Shown in pieces: positions 1 to 10,828 of a stretch of DNA of 64,000 bases. The stretch comes from Artocarpus heterophyllus (taxonomy: Eukaryota > Streptophyta > Magnoliopsida > Rosales > Moraceae). The first letter of the stretch is position 1. Every line of letters starts with the position of its first letter. The notes under the pieces are model-generated. The model was not told where the DNA came from. It saw nothing but the letters and a program-made list of their open reading frames with translations, and did not search any database. The stretch lies in contig CM046335.1 in assembly GCA_025403435.1 (NCBI GenBank), positions 7,754,103 to 7,818,102 of the forward strand, read 5' to 3'. The position numbers and the translations under genes were made by a program.

Positions 1-483
1 AAAACTAATAATAATTGCTTGAACTAAAAATTTTAACTAATTAAATAACTAAAGATAAAATTTAAAATATTTAAACTATAAACAAAAAAAGCTTATAAAA
101 ATAAGTTATTTCTTTAAAACATATCTTAAACTACATTCTTTTTTTTTATTTTAACTACTTAATAGTTAAAAAATTCAAAAAAGAAACCACAACCTTTTGA
201 AAAAAAAAAAGCATTTCAAGCTTTAATTACATTAATCTCAAAAGTTTAGTGGATGTGAATCTTTAGGTGGCTTTATCTAGAATATGGAGAGGGTGAAACC
301 TTTATTGACTTCTCCATGTGGGACCCTTTAAATTCGTATTTAAGATTTCTAACGAAGAAGCATAATAAATATAGTCGAAACATGAAAAAAATAACAAGTT
401 GTTTGTGTCCTATCGTTCTATCTTTCTTGTATCTTTTTGCTACCCTTAGGTTGGAGGGTCTTTTCCTTTAATCGTAAAAATAA
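1..483. other. AT-rich flank with no recognisable gene
   Basis: Strongly AT-rich sequence with several A and T homopolymer runs. I see no open frame with protein-like composition, no RNA gene and no clear repeat boundary. It is the flank on the 3' side of the minus-strand LINE that follows. Confidence 0.6.
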
Positions 484-539
484 TTATTTTTTTAAGTAAT
501 ATATATATATATATATCAGATTCACAGATTATACGGATT

Positions 540-639
540 AGGAGATACTCAATACGCAACTTGATCCGTGTATATCGGATTGAGAATATCTCAGTCCAAA
601 ACATCCAATTTGTAAAACCACAAGAGAGAGCAAACCAAG
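540..639 (-). pseudogene. LINE RNase H, distal fragment beyond the LTR insertion
   Basis: If the LTR and one copy of its 5-bp duplication are ignored, the minus-strand frame that ends at 2829 (ending HTGECLAV, then a TGA where Arg is expected) continues here without a shift into ALSCGFTNWMFW. That matches the helix after the conserved ECLAxREG motif of plant LINE RNase H. Similarity fades after about 60 bases. The join shows that both sides belonged to one element before the LTR inserted. Confidence 0.65.
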
Positions 640-1148
640 TGTAACGCCCCGAATTTGATTTAATGTTATTGTGATGCAAAATGATGAATTAGTGTGCCAT
701 GATTAATGTTTCAACATTAATTTGATCATTTGGTTAGATTTTGAATTTTAAGTTGTTTTGTTAATTTAATGAATTCTAATGATTTTTTATTATTTTAAAA
801 TGTTATTTTGAGCTTTTAAAACATAACAGTTTGTAAAATATTAAAAATATTCCGTTTTACAAAACCCTGGGCGGCACATGGTTTTCGCACAGTAAAATCG
901 TCCACAATTTCTCTCTATTTATTCTATCCCCTCTTCCTCTCTCTTCACTCTCAGCTCTCACTCTCTCTCTCCTCCTCTCTCCCGTGTGAGGCTCTTTATC
1001 TCTCTTTTTCTCTCAATTTTTCTCTTTCTCTCTCAAATTTCTTTGAGATTTTTGAAAGAAAATTCAAATCCAAGCTTCGGGTTAGCAAGAAGGAAGCTTG
1101 GGGACGAGATTTGGCAATCAAGAACGTGGATTGAAGCTTGAATTCGAG

Positions 1149-2434
1149 GTTAGTTTTGAAATTTCTAAACTTTTTCTAAATTTTTAATTTTCGTGCATTT
1201 TTGAAATCTAAGTTTGTTTGAGCTTAGAAAACCCTTGATTTGAGTTAAAGAAACTTAGAACACCTAGAATCTAAGCTTGGTTTGAAGAAAAACGGATTAG
1301 ATTCAAGATTTTTCATTTTTCATCATTTTCTCCCATTTTTGGATTTTTGGAATTTTTGTGTTTAAATCTTGTTTAAATAAGTTCAAAGGTGTTCTATTAT
1401 GCTTTTCTATCATCTATGATTGTTTTCCATGCCTGAGATTTGAGAAAAACAGGTTAAAATCAAGATTTGGGTTTTGGGAGACCCAAAACCCATGGCTGGA
1501 AATTCTGGGTTTTTCCAGTTCGGCAGGCCAGATTCAAAGGATCGGCAGACCGGACTCATCCATTCTGCGGGCCGAACCTGGGAAATGTCCGGCCGACCGG
1601 ACTTGGTTTCCGGTAGGCCGAACTGCACAGTTCGACCAGCTGAAGCAGGGCGTCTGGCAGGCCGGCAAAGCATGGGAAAATTTTGTGATTTTCACCCGTT
1701 TTCACTGTTTAGAACCCTGATCGAAATTTCAACCTTATAAAACGACTTTAAAGATACAAATGGCACACTAGGACATCATAAAATGGTTTAGTAATATAGA
1801 ATGTCTCAAACTAGATATTGATCGACTTAGTATATATTTAGGATCGTTCGTGATTTCGCGGAGCTAACGTATAGCGGACTGAGATTACGGTATGGGGCAC
1901 CGGTACGAGTATCGAGATAGGATTTCTACCCTTTCTTTGGTAACCCAGTTTCAAAATGATTTGGCTTTGAAAAGGGTTTCTATAAAAATGTTTTCAACGA
2001 TTGATTGAAAAATGAGACTTTATCGGTTATTTTGATAAACCGTGAATTGAAGTGAACTTCATAATGAATGTTAATGAGAATATCTGGTAAATGGACTTTG
2101 TATGATAATATAAATGAATATAAGGGCATAATGCCATATCAGAGATCAGGTCATGTAGCGATCGACCTTGGGGGCAAGTCCCGAAACCCAGCTGGGCCAC
2201 TACGGTGGTGATATCCTTATGGTTTGCCTAGGAAAAGAAAATGATGTTTCTGGTTAACCAAATAAATTGTTTTGGTAAGAACGGTTCTATTTAAATTTAT
2301 CTATTTATTCAAGATATCTTTTAAATAATTCCCTGAATAATGATATTTTTCTTTAAATTAAATTATTTAATAAAATGTAGTCCTACTAAGCCTTTCGCTC
2401 GCATTTTGTTTGTTTTTAAATTTCCCCCCTCTAG
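1149..2434 (+). other. Putative intron inside the solo LTR
   Basis: A donor-like CGAG|GTTAGT at 1148/1149 and a strong acceptor TTTCCCCCCTCTAG|GTGG at 2434/2435 bound a 1,286-bp segment. The corresponding sites occur in the Tekay LTR. Splicing itself is inferred and not shown. Confidence 0.4.
1518..1670. repeat. Array of GC-rich near-palindromic CGGCAGGCCGA-like units in the solo LTR
   Basis: At least six degenerate units occur here, for example TTCGGCAGGCC, ATCGGCAGACCGGAC, CGGGCCGAAC and CCGGTAGGCCGAAC. They stand out sharply from the surrounding AT-rich LTR. The same unit occurs in the copia element at 20976-21062, 22080-22268 and 28632-28718. Confidence 0.7.
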
Positions 2435-2828
2435 GTGGATTTCCATTTAGGTTCAGAGAGGACTCAACGGACAGAACTCAGGAGCAGTAGGAGGACTAGT
2501 AGATTATTTGTATTAATTGAACAAGGCATGTAATGTTTTTAATTTTCTTTATGTTTGGACTGTGGTTGTATTATTATATTATCAGTACTATGTGTGTGCA
2601 CAAGTTGTGGGTCAGTGGGACCCATACTCGCGGTTCTTTGTTATTTTATTATTCGCTTAATGATTTCACCTGCTTAGTGTTTATGAGCTCTTTTATAAAA
2701 TGTTGTTTTGAAACTTTTACATTTTTATTATTTAATTTAACCCCTAAAATTTTTGATTTTAATTAAATTATTCTTTTAATTAATGTCAATAATCTGTCAC
2801 GTCATCTCTCGTACTCTGGAGCGTGACA

Positions 2829-5800
2829 CTAAGCGCCCTCTCAGACCGCAAGACATTCTCCTGTATGAGGAGAAAAGCGTCCTAAAATCTTCTGCGACAT
2901 AGCACTCAGCATAATCCCATCCGCATCTATAATCACTATCCCCACGCTCATATAATTGTATAAGTCGTTGACTGCAGCGTCAATATTAACTTTAAGAAAT
3001 CCCTTCCGCGGTCTTCCCCATCTTTTGCTACAAGCTCTTTCCTTTGGCAGCTTAACCTGTTGTGAATCATTAGCAAAAGAAAATTCTCCCAATAGTCTAC
3101 CGGCCTGAGACACCATCTCAATAGGTTATGTGAGACAGCCTTAATGGATCCATCTGTTCCTAGCACCATCACCCCTCTGCTAGTATACAAAACATTTTTG
3201 CAATCTCCTCCCTGTTACAACACTTAGCAACATGTAAATAAAGAAGACTGAAATGACCTCCTAGGAATTTAGCCAAAACTTGCTATAGAAAAGATAAACA
3301 CCATATCTCTTGAGCAGCTAGGCAAGCCCACAAGGCATGGGTAACGTCCTCAACGCACTCTCCACAACGCAGGCACGTATAAATAACTTTAACGCCCCTC
3401 CGAGCCAATGGTGCCAAAGTAGGAATAGCCTTGTGAAAAGCCCGCCAAATATGGATTTTGACTTTGTTTGGATCATTTGCACCCCACAATTTCTTCCACC
3501 ACCCAACATCCGAACTTTCATTTGAGCACCCAATCTCCTATTTATTTCCAATTAGTAGCCCGACCTAACCGAGTAGTTTCCCCTCTAATCAAAACGCCAC
3601 ACCCATCTATCCGGTCTTCGACATACACTTAATGGGATACTCCAAATTATCTCTTGGTTCACTGCCCATAAAACATCATCAATATATCTCTTGTCCCACC
3701 CAAGTGCAAACATCAAGTCTGCCACCTTCAAATTCTCATCCTCTACTCGTGGTTTGGTAATTGGGCGAAAAAGTCTCGGTCTCGGAATCCATGGGTTCTT
3801 GAAGAGCCTTATGTTCTCACCACTACCAACCTTAAGTCGAATTCCCTCAAGTAGAAGAGCCTGACCCCATACAATACTTTGCCACGGGTAGGACAGATTG
3901 TTACCAACATTAGCATTAAGAAAACTAGAATTTGGATAGTTTTTAGCTTTCAACACCATTGCCATCAGAGAATTTGGATAAAATAGAAGCCTCTAACCCT
4001 GTTTGGCAAGTAGGGCTTTGTTAAAAGCCAGAACATATCTAAACCCCATTTCCTCCTCCTATTTTTGCTTACAAAGCCTTCCCCATCTTATCCAATGTAT
4101 CTTCCTATCATCACCATTATAACCCCCCAATGCACACACACCAAAAAAGGGCTATAGAGATTGGAGGTCATCACAAAGTGAAATTGGTAATTTGAACACA
4201 CTTAAAGAATAAGTGGATGTAGCTTGGCCAACTGCCTTTACCAAAATCTCTTTACCATCCAAAAAAAAAAAAATTTACCTTTCTACACTTGTAACTTTTT
4301 CCAAACCCTTTCCCAAATACCCTTAAATTCTTATACTGCCCAACAAAATATGGGAGCCTTAGATAAAAGTCCTGAGAATCACTCGCTTAAAGACCAAGAG
4401 AATTAAGAATAGTACCTCGTTTATTATCCGGCACATTAGGGCTAAACGTAATGGTAGCTTGCCCCAAGGCTCTCTCATACTTCTCTAAATCCTTTTTCAC
4501 TGCCACGCAATTCTCCTCATTTGCTCTCCTAAAAATTATACTATTGTCAGCAAACAACAAGTGACTAACCCTAGGGGACTATGAGCATAAGCAAGCCCTT
4601 GCAACCTCTTATTACTTTCCATCCACCTTAAAAGTCTTGAAAAGCCTTCCGCACCAAAAAGAAAAAGATATGGAGATAGGAGATAGTGGACAACCTTATC
4701 GAAGAACCCGATATGGAACCACCTTACCAACTGGCTCCCTATCAGGGAGAAAAGGAAAAATGCGTGGTTGTCACACAATCCAATACTATATCTATCCAAC
4801 ACCTTGAGAAGCATCGTCACTGCCTGAAGAAAACGCCACTCCACACGATCGTAGGCCTTACTCATGTTATGCTTTAAAGCCATAAGTCCCGAATTACTTC
4901 TCTGCCTTCCTTCGAATATTATGCATAGTCTCAAAAGCAACTATAATGTTATCAGCAATCAGGCACCCTAGCACAAATGCACTTTGTTCATCCGCAGTTA
5001 TGTCCCTGAGAAAGAGCTTAAGCCTATGAGTCATAGCTTTTGTAATGATTTTATACACCACATTACGTAGACTAATTGGTCTACAATCCGAAACCTTTTT
5101 CGGGGCCTTTGTCTTCGGAATAAGAACAATGTGGGCAGCATTGAGAGCTTGACAAGACCTCTGTCCATTAAGCACATGAAGGCACACTTCCATGGTATCA
5201 CCACTAACAAGATCCCAGTTCTCTTGGAAGAAACCCACATGACAGCCATCCGGCCCTAGAGGCTTCCACGCCCTCATACTAAAAAGCGCCACTTTCACCT
5301 TCTCTGCCATGAAAGGGACGTCTAAAGCCTCCATCATTTCAGCCGTAACTCTCCTCTCCTCACCAGCCAAAGCCTCCTCCATCATCTCATCACTCGATAG
5401 AGAAGTAGAGAAGATGTTATTGAAATAACTTTCTAATTCCATGACAATCTCTTCCTTCGATGAAACCATACTCCAAGGCTATTGTCAAAACCTTTAATTT
5501 CATTTTTATCCCGTCGATATGAAGCCTTTGAATGGAAAAACTTGGTGTTACGGTCCCCGCCTTTTAACCATCTAGATCGAGAATGTTGCTTCCAATAATA
5601 CTCCTCAAGTGCTAGCAACCAATCTAACTTGCATTCCATATCCTGTTTCTTTCGCCGTACATCCAAACACCATTTCTCATTGTTAAGCTCCGCCAACTCC
5701 TCTTGCAGCTTCTTAACCCGCTTTGGAATCTTCCCAAAGGTGATATCACCCGAACATTTGAGAGCTCTGGCACATCACTCCAACGGTTCTAATAAAACCA

Positions 5801-6590
5801 CACTATCCCCCTAAATTCAGGTTGAAACCAAGATTGGAAAACCACGTCTTTATACTCATCTTTAGACCGCCAAAGGGGTACAAAAATGAAACGCCTCTGC
5901 CCTTTCTATTTGTGAGCCCCGTCACCAATAGAAAAATCCAGAACAATATGTAACACTCTATGATCAGACCCAAAAAAATCTTGATGAAACACTCGGCCTC
6001 CTGAAAACAATTCCTTCCAATCCATATTCGCCACACAAAGATCAAGCCTTTTTTGAACATTAGCCAGTGGGTCTTGGTGGTTGTCCTAAGCAAGAGGTGT
6101 ACCTTCGAAGCCTAAATCTATAAGCTTGCAGTCCTCTAGTACTTCCCCAAACCTCAATATGCTACTATCAATTATGTTCCGCCCTCCTATCCACTCTGAA
6201 AGGCATAAAATTTTATTAAAGTCATCCTCTAATAGCAATGGAAGAGTGTATAAACTCTAAGACGCCATAGAAGCTTCCATGAATGATGACATTGTGCTTT
6301 TTCCAGATGACCATGGAACCTGTAAATCTCCATTGTAGCCCATCAGGTCTCGTCATAAAAGAGTCGATATGGAAGCACGAGAAGCCCTTAATATCAACAT
6401 TCCAATCCTTTTTCCATAAAAAATCAAACCTCCACTCCAGCCCAAACAATCTACATGAAAACCACCCCCAAAACCAACTTTTTCCTTAATGGCAATAGCA
6501 CCTCTACCACAAAGCTTAGTCTCTGAAATAAAGCCAGAATTTATCGAATGCCTGCGGGTTCCCCAAACCACAAGAATTCCAGGCTATAGC
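2829..6590 (-). pseudogene. LINE ORF2 remnant: endonuclease, reverse transcriptase, zf-RVT, RNase H
   Basis: Minus-strand pieces in several frames spell out an L1 ORF2. Near 6588 is an AWNSCGLGNP-type start of the endonuclease. At 6222-6571 are more endonuclease blocks (SETKLCGRGA; DGLQWRFTG). At 5433-5696 is the linker (SRWLKGGDRNTKFFH). Reverse transcriptase spans about 5440-4540 (KPLGPDGCHVGFFQ; CRPISLRNVVYKI; MSKAYDRVEW). The catalytic box near 4550 reads FADN rather than FADD, so a metal-binding Asp is lost. At 3585-3965 and 3283-3489 lies the Cys/His zf-RVT region (CLRCGECVEDVTHALWAC), and at 2841-3116 RNase H (KVNIDAA; HTGECLAV). Many frame changes show that the copy is dead. Confidence 0.85.
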
Positions 6591-7855
6591 ACTCGTGGTG
6601 TCCGGCGGGGTATCTCATATTGTGAAATATCACCCAATACTATACGCTTATGTTCACCCACTCCCATTTCTGTCTCCTCTTCCAGCTTCCTCTTTGACAT
6701 GTTTTTACTGTCCGAACTGTCCTCACATGAAACCCCCTTGGGAGTGATCACATTCTCCCTCCTTGTTCTACTCGACTTACGCCCCTCCTTCTTCAATTGC
6801 TGTTGAGCCGCAGAAGCTGACCTGAATTCAAATACTTTTGTCGGACCCGATATAGAAGAGTGAATCTCCTCGACCTGCTTCAGCCTTCCCACGTCTTTGT
6901 TTAACGTAGAAGATTTCATCACATTACATGCATGGGTTTGTTTACGTGAAGGTCTCTTCTTTTTTAAAGAAATCCCCTGACTAGCGCATGCTTCATCCAA
7001 AAATAATTTCGCACTTGTAACACCTAGTTAGTTTCTAAAAACACTGAGACCTTGTGATTGATCAGCGCCACATTACCACCCAGGTTATTCTCTTACCCAA
7101 TTTCGTGTAGATTCAGATTTAAATCTTCCCGCTAGCTTTGAATAACATGCTAAGGAGGAAAACTACCCAAACCGCTCCTATGGTTTTCGTTCTCCGCCAC
7201 CGTCTTTTCTACACCGTCGCCGAAACTATCGAGACGCTTTCTATTGCTTGAAGTGAACCCCATGAACATTGGAGGCCTCAGCCGACTCACATACACAGGG
7301 AATTTGAAGGTAGAGCCTCCTCGGCCCCTGATTCAAGACATTCCTTGACCATATGGCCAATGCGCCCGAAAATCCTTTCGTATTTCAATTATGCCTGGAC
7401 CGTACTACCTGTTTTCTGCGAATTCCTGTGACTACTTTTTCAACCATACCCTTCAATGGCAAGTTATAGGCCTGAACCCAGAATGGTGTTAACAACCAGT
7501 CGTTCCAGCGAGCAACATCTTCCTTGTTGACTTCTTTCAGAATGATTAGCAAATTGTCGAAAATCCACTGCTCCATATCTAGAATTTGTCTCCTTTCATT
7601 CTCTTTTTCAAACAAAAATATGAATACATCATTCAGTAATTCTCGCATCGATAGATTCCCAGTCACCTTCCACATTCAAATCACAGCAAAGCGGGAAGAG
7701 ATTTTACGAAACGGATTCTTTGTTGAAACCTTCCCCAGCAAGCTCCACATCATCTCATCAGACGTTTCTTCCAAAACATCATCTGTAATACCAACAACTT
7801 ATTGTTCCTCCTCCGTACTAACCAAAGAATTCCATTGATGAATCACGTCATCCAT
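6591..7855 (-). pseudogene. LINE ORF1 remnant (DUF4283-like nucleic-acid-binding protein)
   Basis: An ATG at 7855 opens a frame beginning MDDVIHQWNSL. It has in-frame stops before the conserved part at 7385-7675, which carries the DUF4283 hallmarks WIFDNLLIILKE and TPFWVQAYNLPL. A basic, Ser/Arg/Lys-rich C-terminal part is readable at 6584-7000. The family is the ORF1 protein of plant L1 elements, which binds element RNA. The zinc-knuckle region expected between the two parts cannot be read cleanly. The copy is non-functional. Confidence 0.7.
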
Positions 7856-7978
7856 CGCAGGAAAACCCAATTGAGAGAACACGAGAAACCACTGAAGTAA
7901 GACCAAGAAAATAGACGAGAAAATTCTCCTAGAGAGAAACCTTTGCAGAGCCACGGAACGAGCCCACAAGCCCACGTC

Positions 7979-10500
7979 TTATTTTTTTGTCAGCAATTTA
8001 TTCTTTGCTTTTTTAAAAAGGATAACTCTAGTAGTTATTTAAAACAGAAAAAGAAAAAGAAAAAGAAAAAAACCCGTTTAATTATTAAGTGAAGTTTAAT
8101 GGTAGGGAATTTTATTACTAATTCAAAGACTAAATTACACAAAATAATTTTCTTTAACGACTAAAGTGCCAAATTATGAAAAGTTTAGGGAGCAAAACTA
8201 TAAAAGTTGGATTTACAATTGAATTAAATTAGATTAAAAATGTGACTTATGAATTAATTGAAAACTATTGGCTCTCAAACTACTGTTTTTAGGTTCTTAC
8301 AAACTCTATAAATAAGATAAGATCGTTGTTTATAACAAAATTAGATCAAAAAAGCAAATAAAAAAAATACCACATGCAAGATTTAGAGATTTACTCTGTT
8401 AATAGAACTCGTCTATTGTTTATTTTCACTATATGGTAAAATCCAGTACAAATACAGGAATTGTAGGTTATTGGGTCGTTTTATATTATTGATGTCGTTT
8501 CTTATGAAACGGCAAATACTTCTTTTTTTTGAAGAGCAAATGCTTGTCTTTTTAGTAGTTTCTTATTTAAAAAACTGTCAAAAAAAAAGAACACTAATGA
8601 TTTGTCGTTTTGCATAAATTAGCTGTGCGAACAATTTGAGGCCTTTTGACTTTGAAAACATTTTCCTGTAATTTAAAAACAATAATAATCTTTATCTTTT
8701 TTCTTGTCATAAAGTAATTTGAGATTAAAAAACGTTGCTCAAAGTTCATAATTAATATTAAAAAAACGAGAAGAATGTTTTAAGTGCTCCATGATCACAA
8801 CAAATACTACTATACATTGTAGCATGTGTTATAAAGAATGTTTTAGACAGTGTTTGAACCAAGGTTCAAACTTCAAACACTATATGGTATCAAAATATTG
8901 TTCTAAATATTGCATGACTGAAAATGCCAAAATGGTTCTAAACATTACATGAAAGTTTTATACTATTGGACTTCAAACTATTGGTTTTGAACTAATTTTC
9001 TAAACATCCTACTAGGAGTAAATTATGTGGTATATTATTTTTTTAGAGCCACTTTTGCGTTATATTACTTTTTTTCTTTTGGTTTATATCAATTTTTTCT
9101 AGTTAAAAAGATCGAAATATATTTGTCAAAATATCCTTAAATATCCTTAAATAACATATATTTGTCTAATCCTTACCTAAAATATTTAAGCAAAATTGCG
9201 TCTTTATATTCACTGAAAGTGCATTTGTTTCTAACTTTCGTATAGAAACGGTAAGATTGAAAAGTAATATCACGAAGTGGTAATTTTCAATTGTCCCCTA
9301 CTAGTTTGCAAACTTTTTTTGGTCCATAAACAAGAGTAAAGCAAAAGCAAAAGCAAAAAGAATAAAAGTAACAAGTCCTCAAAGCAACTGCAAACTCCTT
9401 GGTAATTTAGGTATAATGCAATTAACTTAATCCTTTAACAGCATAGCCAAAAGCTTTTTCAACAATCCAGGCATGGAAAGTAGAAGCATGCGAACTCTAT
9501 GCAGAAAACAGTAATACCACATTCTTTTGCCTCTTGCTTTTTAAAGCCTGCCACACTCGAGCATGCTGAGAATTTTGTTTTGATTCCCTAGGAGGTATTG
9601 TGTCGGCAGACTATATAAGCTAAGACATTAATGAAATTCATAATAATATCTTTTCTTCTCTCAAGAAAAATAAAATCTACCAAAAAAATATTTCAATTTT
9701 CAAAAATGTTCATGAAAATCCATTACCATGGCCACACGAGCAGGGATTTGGTTCTTTAAAGGTATTTGGTACATCAAAAGCATCTTATGCGGAAAAACAA
9801 GGTAAAATTTTATACAAGAAAATAACAGCTGAACTTTGGTTAACAAGGTGGTGCAATGGTGCTCAATCAATCTTGCTAAGAAAAGATTAATAACAAGGGT
9901 TATATTAGCCCTGTTCGTCGCAAAACTATTAGTATCGTGTCACTTTGGTCCCTTAAACTTTTCTTTAGCAAAATATTCTTTCCGACTTTTAATTTTTGAC
10001 AATTTTGATCCTTAACCGTAAAACTGACGATGAGGTTTTGAAATTTAAAGAAAGATAATTATGTGCTCACTGAGTGATAATTTGAAAGTTTACAGAGTTA
10101 TACATTAAGTAGAAAATGTTCCCTGCACTGTTGTTAAAAAACTCTAAATTTAAAATATTTTGCATTTAATTAACTCTTTTTTTGTAAAATTTTCGCTTAC
10201 AGAAATGTGATTAGCTTTGTTAAAAATCAGAAAATCAGTCAATTTTCTCAAGGGACAAAAACTACCAAAAAACACAAATGGGGAGTAATTCTCCCAAAAA
10301 AAAAAAAAAGTTCAGAGACCAAAACAACACAATGTTGATAGCTCAGAGGCTAACACTACTGATAACTCAGAAGCAAAAGCCAGAAAACATAGAAAGGAAC
10401 AAGACACAGGTCCAAAGTAGCTTCGATAAGTGATGCATGAAACAAACTCGAGTTCTCCAAAAACACGTATGGAAAATCCATGTACATAATTCTAATACAT
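7979..10500. other. Intergenic DNA with decayed repeats
   Basis: AT-rich sequence without a convincing gene. A (GAAAAA)n-type tract lies near 8043-8072. Around 8850-8885 there is a short palindromic stretch (AGTGTTTGAA ... TTCAAACACT). At about 9940-10345, phrases of the type CACTTTGGTCCCTTAAAC and AGAGACCAAAACAACAC look like opposed ends of an old foldback element, but I cannot set its borders. Confidence 0.5.
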
Positions 10501-10828
10501 AAGAATTTCATTCAGGGAAAGCATTAAAAAGGGATTTTTTTACAATCCGAAGTCAAATAGGACTAACAGAACAAAGAGATTCTCGGTGTTACTGAAGAGC
10601 CGCATTGTGTAAGACGGATTCTTGACACCTTGAACACAACTTACAAACATAAACAGTATCATATTTTCCTCCATTCCAAAAACAACTACCCCTCCAAAAA
10701 AAATGCAGTAGCAACTTCTGTAACTAACTGCTCTGGAACAACACAGGTAAACTCGACCCCAGTAAATAGCGGGATTAGGCAAAAGAGCCACAAAAAGGGA
10801 AAGTTTAGAAGAACACTTGCCTACTTGC

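Larger units (their letters stand above)
640..2828 (+). mobile_element. Solo LTR of a Ty3/gypsy (Tekay-like) retrotransposon
   Basis: The 2,189-bp block starts TGTAACGCCCCG and ends GCGTGACA, the usual TG...CA ends. It is flanked by CCAAG (635-639) and CTAAG (2829-2833), a 5-bp target duplication with one mismatch. No internal region, primer-binding site or second LTR follows, so it is a solo LTR, normally the product of LTR-LTR recombination. It resembles the Tekay LTRs at 51717-54522 and 59428-62233: a TC-rich stretch, a GAGGTTAGTTTT site where the other has GAGGTAGGTTTT, a shared CCTACT..GC stretch near the end, then a pyrimidine tract and AG-GTGGA. The family assignment is inference; the LTR boundaries are well supported. 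Confidence 0.8.
484..7978 (-). mobile_element. Degenerate L1-type non-LTR retrotransposon (LINE), split by a solo LTR
   Basis: Read on the minus strand, the order is 5' leader (about 7978-7856), ORF1 with a DUF4283-like part, ORF2 with an AP-type endonuclease, reverse transcriptase, a zf-RVT cysteine region and RNase H. This is the usual order for plant L1 elements. The frame is broken by many stops and frameshifts, so the copy is a fossil. It is interrupted in RNase H by the LTR at 640-2828. The 3' end is put near 484-495, where a (TA)n run is followed by an A-run on the element strand; this end is uncertain. The 5' end near 7978 is inferred from where the leader-like sequence stops. Short T-rich sequence lies at both ends, but I cannot prove a target-site duplication. 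Confidence 0.8.
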
